Positions 1 to 6,151 are shown, counted from the stretch's first letter. The stretch: DNA of 6,554 bases from Hungatella sp. UBA5982 (GCA_002429965.1 DJBG01000111.1:9725-16278); one strand, 5' to 3'. Notes: a model not told the origin generated them from the sequence alone. Program-made: numbers and translations.

Positions 1-307
1 GCCTGATGTATCCCGCTACGGACAGGCTGTTCTAGAAGACGGCTGGCTTAAATCCTTTAATGAGAAGACGGAGGAAAAGCGCAGTGGAACCATTAACGGC
101 GGCATTTATTTACTCAGACGAGATCTGCTTGACGAGATTCCAGAAGGAAAGGTGTCCCTGGAGCAGGAAATGATTCCAAGGTGGCTTTCAGAGGGGAAAA
201 AGCTGGGCGGCCTTGTAAGCGGCGGGTATTTCATCGATATCGGAATTCCAGAAGATTATTACCGTTTTGCAGAAGATGTGAAGAGAGGAGAAGTGAACTT
301 ATGGTAA
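1..307 (+). CDS. hddC: D-glycero-alpha-D-manno-heptose 1-phosphate guanylyltransferase, C-terminal part (partial)
   Basis: This is the last 101 residues of a sugar-1-phosphate nucleotidyltransferase; codons start at base 2 and the stop is TAA at 305-307. The family transfers a nucleotidyl group to a sugar 1-phosphate in the cytoplasm; HddC makes GDP-D-glycero-alpha-D-manno-heptose. Visible in the fragment are FNEK (residues 19-22), NGGIY (32-36), SLEQE (52-56) and FIDIGIPEDY (77-86), all typical of the C-terminal half of the RmlA/ManC-like nucleotidyltransferase fold. The N-terminal GXGTRL-type nucleotide-binding loop would lie upstream of the window. The HddC assignment, rather than another sugar nucleotidyltransferase, rests mainly on the adjacent hddA, gmhB and gmhA. 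The base specificity (GDP versus another nucleotide) cannot be read from this piece. Its end overlaps the hddA start by 7 bases, which suggests translational coupling. Confidence 0.85.
   Translation, partial: PDVSRYGQAVLEDGWLKSFNEKTEEKRSGTINGGIYLLRRDLLDEIPEGKVSLEQEMIPRWLSEGKKLGGLVSGGYFIDIGIPEDYYRFAEDVKRGEVNLW
284..290 (+). promoter_or_regulatory. Ribosome binding site of hddA, decides the start
   Basis: AGAGGAG lies inside the 3' end of hddC, 10 bases before the ATG at 301. It supports that ATG over the in-frame ATG at 181. The extra 40 residues from 181 would be Arg/Cys-rich out-of-frame hddC sequence with no resemblance to a GHMP kinase N-terminus. Confidence 0.7.
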
Positions 308-1371
308 TCAGAGGACGTGCTCCCCTGCGGGTGAGCTTTGGCGGAGGAGGAACCGACGTGGTTCCATTTTGTGTGGAGCAGGGAGGGGCCATCATTGGCA
401 GTACCATCAATAAGTACGCATATTGCTCCATCGTACCAAGGGAGGATGACCAGATCATCGTTCATTCCCTGGACTTTGATATGACAGTCAAGTACAATAC
501 AAAAGAAAATTATGTATATGACGGACGCCTGGATCTGGTAACGGCGGCATTAAAGGCAATGGATATCAAACAGGGCTGTGAGGTGTACTTACAGTGCGAT
601 GCTCCTCCGGGATCAGGCCTTGGCACTTCCTCCACCGTTATGGTGGCCTTATTAACGGCCATGGCCAAATGGAAAGGCGTGGAGCTGGACAGCTATGCCA
701 TGGCAGATTTAGCCTATCAGGTGGAGAGAGAGGATTTGAAGATCGACGGCGGATATCAGGACCAGTATGCCGCTACTTTTGGAGGCTTTAACTTCATTGA
801 GTTCCATGGCCGCAACAATGTGGTGGTCAACCCTCTCCGCATAAAAAAAGAAATCATACATGAACTGCAGTATAATCTGCTTCTTTGCTATACGGGAAAC
901 ATCCATATATCCGCCAACATCATAAAGGATCAGGTAAAGAACTATGAAAAAAAAGATCCCTTTGATGCTATGTGCGAGGTAAAGGCTCTTGCCTATGCCA
1001 TGAAGGATGAATTGTTAAAAGGAAATCTTTACAGCTTTGGAAAGCTTCTGGATTACGGCTGGAAGAGCAAGAAGCGCATGAGCAGTAAGATCTCCACTCC
1101 TCATATTGACGAGCTTTATGAGGAAGCATTAAAGGCAGGGGCTCTGGGAGGAAAACTTTTAGGAGCCGGTGGAGGCGGATTCCTTCTGGTGTATTGCCCT
1201 TATAACGTCCGCCATAAGGTGGCCGCACGCATGGAAGCAGCCGGAGGACAGCTTACGGACTGGAACTTTGAACTGCGTGGCGCCCAGGCGTGGATCACTG
1301 ACGAAAAACGCTGGGATTACCAGGAGGTACGGGTGGCAATGCCAGGAGGCGAATATCATTTTCAAGTGTAG
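301..1371 (+). CDS. hddA: D-glycero-alpha-D-manno-heptose 7-phosphate 1-kinase (GHMP family)
   Basis: A 356-residue cytoplasmic kinase of the GHMP superfamily. HddA phosphorylates D-glycero-D-manno-heptose 7-phosphate at C1 with ATP, giving the alpha-1,7-bisphosphate. The N-terminus has RAPLRVSFGGGGTDV (residues 6-20), the signature start of the HddA/fucokinase-like branch. The ATP-binding GHMP motif is PPGSGLGTSS (102-111). ED-LKIDGGYQDQYAATFGG (144-162) contains the conserved region with the catalytic Asp. The C-terminal glycine motif is KLLGAGGGGF (285-294). The start at 301 fits the ribosome site and the motif position. The conserved family end (near WNFELRGAQAW, 321-331) is followed by about 25 more residues, which seems longer than usual for this family. 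hddC overlaps its start; gmhB follows after 129 bases. The family call is very secure. Heptose as substrate follows from the neighbouring heptose genes. Confidence 0.92.
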   Translation: MVIRGRAPLRVSFGGGGTDVVPFCVEQGGAIIGSTINKYAYCSIVPREDDQIIVHSLDFDMTVKYNTKENYVYDGRLDLVTAALKAMDIKQGCEVYLQCDAPPGSGLGTSSTVMVALLTAMAKWKGVELDSYAMADLAYQVEREDLKIDGGYQDQYAATFGGFNFIEFHGRNNVVVNPLRIKKEIIHELQYNLLLCYTGNIHISANIIKDQVKNYEKKDPFDAMCEVKALAYAMKDELLKGNLYSFGKLLDYGWKSKKRMSSKISTPHIDELYEEALKAGALGGKLLGAGGGGFLLVYCPYNVRHKVAARMEAAGGQLTDWNFELRGAQAWITDEKRWDYQEVRVAMPGGEYHFQV

Positions 1372-1500
1372 GCCCAAACAGTCCGTAAACAGACTCTTGC
1401 GCCGGAGTTCGGTTGCCTCACGCGTATCCATAGCGAAGCGTTTTAATACCCAGGATGCAATTCCTGTGATTTAAAAGGGCAGCATAAGGAGGGAAAAACC
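1372..1500 (+). other. Intergenic stretch between hddA and gmhB
   Basis: These 129 bases hold no gene I can support. There is an imperfect dyad, AGTCCGT/ACAGACT, at 1380-1395 with one mismatch and a 2-base centre. A short 5-bp hairpin, CAGGA/TCCTG, lies at 1451-1466. Neither is followed by a run of T, so I do not call a terminator. I see no convincing -35/-10 pair. The stretch stands out because the other junctions in the heptose cluster are overlapping or 5 bases apart. Confidence 0.5.
1486..1493 (+). promoter_or_regulatory. Strong ribosome binding site of gmhB
   Basis: AAGGAGGG is close to the ideal anti-16S complement and lies 7 bases before the ATG at 1501. It fixes that start and suggests gmhB is translated independently of hddA. 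Confidence 0.85.
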
Positions 1501-2079
1501 ATGGACAGGATTGTATTTTTAGACCGGGACGGAACCATCAATGAGGAAGTGGAATACTTACACCGGCCTGAGGATCTGGTGATTCTTCCAGGGGTGGCGG
1601 AAGGCTTAAGACGGTTGAAAGAGCAGGGATTTAAGCTTGTTGTGATTACCAACCAGGCCGGAGTGGCAAGGGGATATTATGGAGAAGAGGATGTGAAAGC
1701 TCTCCATGAATATTTAAACTGCCTCCTTTCAAAAGAAGGAGCCCAAATAGACCGCTTTTATTACTGCCCCCACCATCCGGTTCACGGGATCGGAAAATAC
1801 CGGATGGTATGCCATTGCCGGAAGCCGGAAACAGGAATGTTTGAAATGGCGGAGACAAGCTTTCCGGTGGACAAGTCCCATTCTTATATGATCGGGGATA
1901 AGCTTCTCGATACGGAAGCCGGAAGAAGATACGGAGTGGGCACGGTTTTGGTAGGGACCGGATATGGAAAAGAATTATACGGCAATCTGACCCAGTCAGA
2001 GAAAAAGAATTCTTTTGATTTTTATGCCCCAACCAGGAAAGAAGCTGCGCACTGGATACTGAAAAAAGAAGGAGTGTGA
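1501..2079 (+). CDS. gmhB: D-glycero-D-manno-heptose 1,7-bisphosphate 7-phosphatase
   Basis: A 192-residue HAD-superfamily phosphatase (subfamily IIIA, histidinol-phosphatase-like), close to the usual family length. It removes the C7 phosphate from heptose 1,7-bisphosphate to give heptose 1-phosphate for HddC. HAD motif I is FLDRDGTIN (residues 6-14), with nucleophile Asp8 and acid/base Asp10. Motif II is VITNQAG (48-54). The zinc-binding set is Cys89, His91, Cys104 and Cys106, matching in spacing the Cys-X-His...Cys-X-Cys set of E. coli GmhB. CRKPETGMF (106-114) supplies the Arg/Lys substrate and motif III residues, and MIGDKLLD (130-137) is motif IV with Asp133. All key residues are present. 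HldE-type pathways use the beta anomer; the neighbouring GHMP kinase HddA implies the alpha-bisphosphate here, but anomer preference cannot be read from the sequence. gmhA starts 5 bases after its stop. Confidence 0.94.
   Translation: MDRIVFLDRDGTINEEVEYLHRPEDLVILPGVAEGLRRLKEQGFKLVVITNQAGVARGYYGEEDVKALHEYLNCLLSKEGAQIDRFYYCPHHPVHGIGKYRMVCHCRKPETGMFEMAETSFPVDKSHSYMIGDKLLDTEAGRRYGVGTVLVGTGYGKELYGNLTQSEKKNSFDFYAPTRKEAAHWILKKEGV
2069..2074 (+). promoter_or_regulatory. Ribosome binding site of gmhA, decides the start
   Basis: AAGGAG lies within the last codons of gmhB. It is 10 bases before the ATG at 2085, only 1 base before a possible GTG at 2076, and 19 before the ATG at 2094. Only the ATG at 2085 is at a workable distance. 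Confidence 0.6.
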
Positions 2080-2084
2080 GAAAC

Positions 2085-2720
2085 ATGGAATCCATGAACT
2101 ATTTAGAAGAACTGATTGAACGTTACCCAGTGTTGGCCTGTGTAAAGTCTCAAATCAGGGAAGCTTACGAGATCCTGGTTACCTGCTATGAAAACGGCGG
2201 GAAGCTGCTGATCGCCGGAAACGGCGGCAGTTGCGCGGATGCAGAGCATATCGTAGGAGAATTGATGAAAGGCTTTGTAAAACGCCGTGCCGTTTCAGAA
2301 GATTTTGCCAGGAAGCTATTAGAGGTGGACCCTAAGTTTGGAAAAGAATTGGGAGAAAAGCTTCAGGGAGGTCTTCCGGCCATTGCCCTAACCGGCCATC
2401 CCAGTCTTTCTACGGCGTATTTAAACGATGTGGACGGAGAATTGATCTACGCCCAGCAGACTTATGGATACGGAAAGAAGGGGGATGTATTTTTGGGAAT
2501 ATCCACCTCCGGTAATGCAAAGAATATCATGTATGCTATGACAGCAGCAAAGGCCATTGGCATGAAAACCATCGGTCTTTCAGGAAAAGACGGTGGACAT
2601 TTAAAGATGACGGCGGATGTGACGGTGGTGGTTCCGGAAACAGAGACCTTTAAAATACAGGAACTCCACCTTCCGGTTTACCATGTTCTCTGCCTGATGC
2701 TGGAGGAACGGTTCTTTTAA
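2085..2720 (+). CDS. gmhA: Sedoheptulose 7-phosphate isomerase (phosphoheptose isomerase), SIS domain, with an insertion
   Basis: A 211-residue single-SIS-domain protein. GmhA converts sedoheptulose 7-phosphate to D-glycero-D-manno-heptose 7-phosphate, the first step of heptose activation, and works as a cytoplasmic tetramer. The phosphate-binding loop is AGNGGSCADAEHIVGEL (residues 44-60). Glu59 aligns with catalytic Glu65 of E. coli GmhA. GISTSGNAKNI (138-148) is the second SIS signature, IGLSGKDGG (163-171) follows, and IQELHLPVYH (191-200) places Gln192 and His200 at the positions of E. coli Gln172 and His180. Between FVKRR (64-68) and LPAIAL (97-102) there are about 26 residues more than in E. 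coli GmhA, charged and probably helical. This explains a length about 20 residues above the classic enzyme. The insertion leaves some doubt about exact substrate, but the position beside hddA, gmhB and hddC supports the heptose role. Confidence 0.87.
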   Translation: MESMNYLEELIERYPVLACVKSQIREAYEILVTCYENGGKLLIAGNGGSCADAEHIVGELMKGFVKRRAVSEDFARKLLEVDPKFGKELGEKLQGGLPAIALTGHPSLSTAYLNDVDGELIYAQQTYGYGKKGDVFLGISTSGNAKNIMYAMTAAKAIGMKTIGLSGKDGGHLKMTADVTVVVPETETFKIQELHLPVYHVLCLMLEERFF

Positions 2721-2722
2721 CT

Positions 2723-2748
2723 GAAGTAGTCAGGGGCTCCCCTGCTTC
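2723..2748 (+). repeat. Bulged inverted repeat just after gmhA
   Basis: GAAG (2723-2726) plus CAGGGG (2731-2736) pairs with CCCCTG (2739-2744) plus CTTC (2745-2748), leaving TAGT (2727-2730) as a bulge. The two-base CT centre means the top pairs probably open to make a loop. It starts 2 bases after the gmhA stop, so it could protect the 3' end of a processed heptose transcript, or form one arm of the leader switch. Confidence 0.4.
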
Positions 2749-2773
2749 TATAAAGGCGGGGAGAGTTATAACT

Positions 2774-2809
2774 ATGGTCGCAGCTCCGATGCAGGGGTGC
2801 GCGGATTAA
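2774..2809 (+). other. Possible 11-residue leader peptide frame
   Basis: An ATG at 2774 opens a frame encoding MVAAPMQGCAD, stopped by TAA at 2807-2809. GGGGAG at 2758-2763, 10 bases upstream, could serve as its ribosome site. The frame covers the GCAGGGG segment (2791-2797) and ends 7 bases before the AAAGGGG ribosome site of the next gene. Ribosomes on it could therefore alter folding of the leader. It has no run of one regulatory amino acid, and a frame this short can arise by chance. Confidence 0.2.
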
Positions 2810-2815
2810 AATAAG

Positions 2816-2822
2816 AAAGGGG
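2816..2822 (+). promoter_or_regulatory. Ribosome binding site of the 607-residue membrane protein
   Basis: AAAGGGG stands 6 bases before the ATG at 2829. The sequence AGGGGCT here (2818-2824) repeats exactly the AGGGGCT at 2732-2738 in the leader. Confidence 0.65.
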
Positions 2823-2828
2823 CTAGAG

Positions 2829-4652
2829 ATGAAAGACAAACAATGGATATCTGGGTGGAAGGATGAGGTCATCGCTGCCGCACTTTTGCTGGGATTTGCT
2901 TTTTTCATAAACAGGGGGATTGAGATAAAAGGGCTTTATATGGATGATTTATACCTTTGGTCCTGTTACGGAGAGCAGTCTTTCCGCGAATTTGTATTCC
3001 CTTTGGGAAGTACCCGGTTCCGTTTTGTTTATTATCTGGCTTCCTGGCTGGAGCTGATGGTTTTCGGAAACCGCATCGGCTGGTTTGTTCCCTTTAATAT
3101 CCTTTTAAATAGCTGCATTGCCTATACGGTTTACCGGTTTGGAAAGCGTTTGTCAGGCAGGGGATTGGTTGGATTTTTATGCGGGATTTTATACCTGCTC
3201 TCCCGGATGTCCTATTACCAGATCAGCCAGGTATACGGCCTGATGGAAAGCATGGCGCTGTGGGCGGCCATTGGCATTTTCTACTGTCTCTACCGTTATC
3301 TGACCGATGAGGTGGAGAGAAAATGGTTTGTACCGGCTGCAACAGCAATGTATTTCTCCGTCTGCTTTATCCATGAACGTTACATGGTGCTTTTGCCCTT
3401 ATTTTACGTCGCGTTTCTCATGAAAAAGGAAAAAGGTCTAAAGCCGTGGCTGAGTATAACAGGAGCGTTTCTTGCGGTGCAGGCGATCCGGTTTCTTACC
3501 ATCGGAAGCATATCTCCGGCAGGGACAGGGGGAACGGATGTGGCGGATACTTTCCATCTATCGGATACCTTCCGTTATGCTATTAACCAGGTGCTTTACT
3601 TATTTGGGATCAATGCAGGCCCTGATCATTTAAATGGACTTAGCTGGGGAAGATCGCCTTACTGGGTTCATGTTCTTGTCGTGTTTGCAGACTTCCTTCT
3701 CCTTATTATGACCGTGATTTTTCTTATAACCGTTATTCGGGAGCGGGAGAAGCTGAAAAAACGCCTCCCTGTGATCTGCCTGTTTCTTTTATTCATCGCA
3801 CTGTGCATTGGCTCATCCAGCGTCACCATACGGGTTGAGACCCGGTGGATCTATGTTTCCATGACGGCGGCATGGCTGTTTGCCGCTTACATGTGCGGTG
3901 TAGCGGTACCGAAAGGGGAGGAAAAAGCAAAGCTTGCCAAACCTCTTTTATACTGTGGTCTGTTCCTGCTATATGGCGTTCTTATGCTTCCGGTTGAAAG
4001 CTTTTACCGTGGAAAATACGAGAACCTTTATTACTGGCCCTCTCAGTTGCGGTACAACTCCCTCGCAGAAGAGACTTTCGGGAAATATAAGGATGAGATA
4101 TTCGGTAAGAAAATTTACATCATCGGCAACTCCTATGAAATGAGTGATTTTACTGCCAGGACCTTTTTCAAAACCTTTGATAAAGAGCGGCTGGCAGAGG
4201 GAACCGAGGTTTCTTTTATTCAATCCATCCACGATATCGGTCTGGTGACTCCAAACATGCTGATACTGAGGGAAGACCCGGCCCATAACGCATTTCAGGA
4301 TGTAACGGATTTTGTCCGGAGATTAAAATTTGAGCCGGTCTATGGCTGTTATGAGGATGGCTGGCTGGATGAAAGTGCCAAAGTCCGGATCATGGCAGGA
4401 AAAGAAGGAAAGATCGGTTTTAAATTCTATTACCCCGGCGTCATCACCGGTCTTGAACAGATCACTGTAACTGTAAATGGAACGGATAACCAGGTCATTT
4501 CCATCACCTCCAATACGGTAACGGCTGAAATTGACGTACCGGCCTTTCAGGTCACGGAACTGGCCTTTGAAAGTAACTTTTTCTATGAGGATGCATCGGA
4601 GCAAAGAGGGGAAAAGCACCTCTCTGTGGTTGCTTCCATAACGGCAAATTAA
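2829..4652 (+). CDS. Polytopic membrane protein, GT-C-type glycosyltransferase-like, with C-terminal soluble domain
   Basis: 607 residues; I cannot name a gene. Roughly 11-13 hydrophobic segments fill residues 13-390, with the first at about 13-28. The loop after it carries YMDDLYLW (37-44), with the acidic pair Asp39-Asp40 where GT-C glycosyltransferases, which use lipid-phosphate sugars, keep their catalytic acidic motif. HERY (182-185) and a loop with GINAGPDHLNGL (260-271) follow in the membrane part. Residues about 395-607 are hydrophilic and probably outside the membrane. Within this, 428-510 looks alpha/beta and 511-607 is beta-rich, containing YYPGVITGLEQITVTVNG (534-551), of the kind I associate with beta-sandwich domains at the ends of surface-glycan enzymes. 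The likely role is adding sugars to, or building, a surface polysaccharide outside the membrane. An assembly or flippase-related protein remains possible. The next gene follows after 16 bases, so the two are probably co-expressed. Confidence 0.65.
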   Translation: MKDKQWISGWKDEVIAAALLLGFAFFINRGIEIKGLYMDDLYLWSCYGEQSFREFVFPLGSTRFRFVYYLASWLELMVFGNRIGWFVPFNILLNSCIAYTVYRFGKRLSGRGLVGFLCGILYLLSRMSYYQISQVYGLMESMALWAAIGIFYCLYRYLTDEVERKWFVPAATAMYFSVCFIHERYMVLLPLFYVAFLMKKEKGLKPWLSITGAFLAVQAIRFLTIGSISPAGTGGTDVADTFHLSDTFRYAINQVLYLFGINAGPDHLNGLSWGRSPYWVHVLVVFADFLLLIMTVIFLITVIREREKLKKRLPVICLFLLFIALCIGSSSVTIRVETRWIYVSMTAAWLFAAYMCGVAVPKGEEKAKLAKPLLYCGLFLLYGVLMLPVESFYRGKYENLYYWPSQLRYNSLAEETFGKYKDEIFGKKIYIIGNSYEMSDFTARTFFKTFDKERLAEGTEVSFIQSIHDIGLVTPNMLILREDPAHNAFQDVTDFVRRLKFEPVYGCYEDGWLDESAKVRIMAGKEGKIGFKFYYPGVITGLEQITVTVNGTDNQVISITSNTVTAEIDVPAFQVTELAFESNFFYEDASEQRGEKHLSVVASITAN

Positions 4653-4657
4653 GGGCA

Positions 4658-4663
4658 GAGGTG
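4658..4663 (+). promoter_or_regulatory. Ribosome binding site of the 459-residue membrane protein
   Basis: GAGGTG stands 5 bases before the ATG at 4669 and within the 16-base gap after the previous stop. It supports both the start and an operon with the upstream gene. Confidence 0.6.
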
Positions 4664-4668
4664 AAAAC

Positions 4669-6048
4669 ATGAAGCGAAAGTATCTATATGGCCTGCTTCC
4701 TCTTTTGGGGACTATTTTTGGCCTCTGGTATATTTTTACGGCAACCTGTGACGGTATCTATACCGATTACGTCCGCCTTGTGAACAGTTATCTGCCTGAC
4801 GTATGGAATCCGGCTGCCTTCTTTGTGCCGGATGTCCTGACCAGGATCCCGGTCAATTATCTGGGTAGGATCCTTAATGTCTTATTTTTTGGATACAACA
4901 TCATGTTTGACCGTGTGTTAGGCGTTCTGGCCCTGGGGCTTTCCGGGCTGGCTCTGGGAAGCTACTGCAGCCGCAGGAAAATTTCTCCCGGCTGGTTTGG
5001 TGCTTTAATGATCGTGCTTTTCAGCCTTAACAAATGGGAAATGCTGGTCAATGGAAGTGGCTGGGCTCATTTCCTGTCCTTTGCATGCTTCTATTACCAT
5101 TATGAGGTGATGGACCGGGTATGGAGCGGACAGGAAAAGAAATATGACAGGATAAGGCTCCTGCTCCTACCGTTTTTTACAACACTGCTGGTGGCAGGTC
5201 CTTATTGTGCAATCTATTCGGTGACGGTAATTTTAGCCTGTGGCCTGATGTTCCTGTTAAAGAAGGATGATTCAAGAAACAGATGGGGTTTAAACGGCCT
5301 TTGCGCCCTGATCCCCCTTTTGCTGTATTTGTGGAGCAATGCATATGCAGTGGAAGACCATGCGGCCCCGGCGACCGTGCCTCTGCTTGTCCAGTTAAGA
5401 GATACTCCTGGTTTTTTCCTCCGCTTTTTCGTGAAATCTTTTTCTTCCATGGTCGTAGGAGGAGAGCAGGCTGAGGAAATGTTTCGGACCAATGCGCCGT
5501 ATCTGATCCTTGGTTTTCTGGTTATCCTTTTGTATCTGCTTGCACTGTGGGTAAATTTACGGTACCGCCTGTATGAGAAGACAGTCCTTCCTGTCGTACT
5601 CATCGTATCGGGAGGGCTGAACCATGTGCTCATCCTTTTGTCCAGGTGGATATTTCTTAAGGAAAATTACGGCTTGAGCTCCAGATATGCCCTTCAGTTC
5701 CAGTCCGGTATCCTTGGGATCTTGCTGACCTTTGCCTTATTATCCAAGCAGTGGAAGAGGAAGGGAAAGCCTATCCTTCAGATTGCCGCCTGGGGGGCCT
5801 GTGCGCTGTTTCTGGCAGGAAACTGCTATACCACATACACAGAGATAAAAAAGGCCCCTTACCGCAGGGATAACTATGAAATAAGGGCAGAGCTGGCCCT
5901 AAACTTTGAAACAGCCACCGATGACCAGCTGAGAGCCGGATTTGAGTACAGGCCCACCCTGGCTGACAGCGGTGCCAAGGTGCGGAGTGCGCTGACGATC
6001 TTAAAGGAAAACGGATATAGCGTATTCCGAAATGACTTTAAACGGTAA
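4669..6048 (+). CDS. Polytopic membrane protein of unknown function, possible GT-C-like glycan enzyme
   Basis: 459 residues with about 10 hydrophobic segments; the first (about 5-24) follows the basic MKRK start, consistent with a cytoplasmic N-terminus. The first outer loop has CDGIYTDY (27-34), with Asp28 and Asp33 as candidate acidic residues. Other polar landmarks are NKWEMLVNGSGWAH (121-134) and LSSRYALQF (336-344), the latter of a kind common before late membrane segments in bacterial glycan membrane proteins. After the last segment (about 368-386) comes a hydrophilic tail of about 70 residues, including RAELALNFETATDDQLRAGF (406-425) and ALTILKENGYSVFRN (441-455), probably extracytoplasmic. 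The layout resembles GT-C proteins and O-antigen-type membrane enzymes, but no diagnostic motif settles the family. It is the last gene of its unit; a terminator begins 2 bases after the stop. It probably acts with the upstream 607-residue protein. Confidence 0.6.
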   Translation: MKRKYLYGLLPLLGTIFGLWYIFTATCDGIYTDYVRLVNSYLPDVWNPAAFFVPDVLTRIPVNYLGRILNVLFFGYNIMFDRVLGVLALGLSGLALGSYCSRRKISPGWFGALMIVLFSLNKWEMLVNGSGWAHFLSFACFYYHYEVMDRVWSGQEKKYDRIRLLLLPFFTTLLVAGPYCAIYSVTVILACGLMFLLKKDDSRNRWGLNGLCALIPLLLYLWSNAYAVEDHAAPATVPLLVQLRDTPGFFLRFFVKSFSSMVVGGEQAEEMFRTNAPYLILGFLVILLYLLALWVNLRYRLYEKTVLPVVLIVSGGLNHVLILLSRWIFLKENYGLSSRYALQFQSGILGILLTFALLSKQWKRKGKPILQIAAWGACALFLAGNCYTTYTEIKKAPYRRDNYEIRAELALNFETATDDQLRAGFEYRPTLADSGAKVRSALTILKENGYSVFRNDFKR

Positions 6049-6049
6049 G

Positions 6050-6082
6050 GTTGAAAGAAACCCTTCTTTCAACTCTTGTTTG
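6050..6082 (+). terminator. Rho-independent terminator after the membrane-protein operon
   Basis: GTTGAAAGAA (6050-6059) pairs perfectly with TTCTTTCAAC (6064-6073) around an ACCC loop (10 bp). A T-rich but interrupted tail, TCTTGTTTG (6074-6082), follows. The stem is A/T-rich and the tail is not a pure T run, so efficiency may be moderate. The other strand has no T-rich tail, so it should act in this direction only. Confidence 0.8.
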
Positions 6083-6092
6083 TGAATTAATT

Positions 6093-6110
6093 GGATATGC
6101 AGGCATATTC
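6093..6110. promoter_or_regulatory. 18-base dyad, candidate operator
   Basis: ATATGC (6095-6100) and GCATAT (6103-6108) form a perfect inverted repeat around AG. On the transcript the symmetry extends to 18 bases through one G-U and one G-C pair. It lies between the terminator and the start at 6152, before a -10-like TATACA (6125-6130), where a repressor or activator site would be expected. No convincing -35 is seen, so the promoter itself is not called. Confidence 0.3.
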
Positions 6111-6151
6111 GCTTGATTCATTCGTATACAAAATGACAGTCGGGGGTTTTT

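Larger units (their letters stand above)
2721..2828 (+). promoter_or_regulatory. Possible structured leader before the membrane-protein genes
   Basis: This 108-base gap has one CCCCT segment (2739-2743) and three AGGGG segments (2732-2736, 2793-2797, 2818-2822). CAGGGG (2731-2736) can pair with CCCCTG (2739-2744), or CCCCTGC (2739-2745) with GCAGGGG (2791-2797), or CCCCT with the AGGGG of the ribosome site. These pairings exclude one another, as in attenuators and translational switches. There is also a perfect 10-base palindrome, AGTTATAACT (2764-2773). No run of T follows any stem, so a terminator is not supported. A -10-like TATAAC (2767-2772) has no good -35. The pairings are visible; a regulatory function is inference. 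Confidence 0.3.

Noticed and set aside
181..300. In-frame N-terminal extension of HddA from an ATG at 181
   Set aside because: It is hddC coding sequence read out of frame, and the GHMP kinase begins properly at 301 with a ribosome site.
1169..1474. Open frame overlapping the hddA end and reaching into the gap
   Set aside because: It is mostly out-of-frame hddA, has no recognisable domain, and leaves no ribosome site of its own.
2076..2084. GTG start for gmhA at 2076
   Set aside because: The ribosome site would be 1 base away; ATG at 2085 is better placed.
1646..2095. 149-codon reverse-strand frame
   Set aside because: It lies wholly over gmhB and the gmhA start, both firmly identified; a shadow.
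2767..2772. Promoter -10 TATAAC upstream of the 607-residue protein
   Set aside because: No convincing -35 at the right distance, and it is part of a 10-base palindrome; not called as a promoter.
5214..5633. 139-codon reverse-strand frame
   Set aside because: It covers hydrophobic coding sequence of the 459-residue protein and has no independent support.
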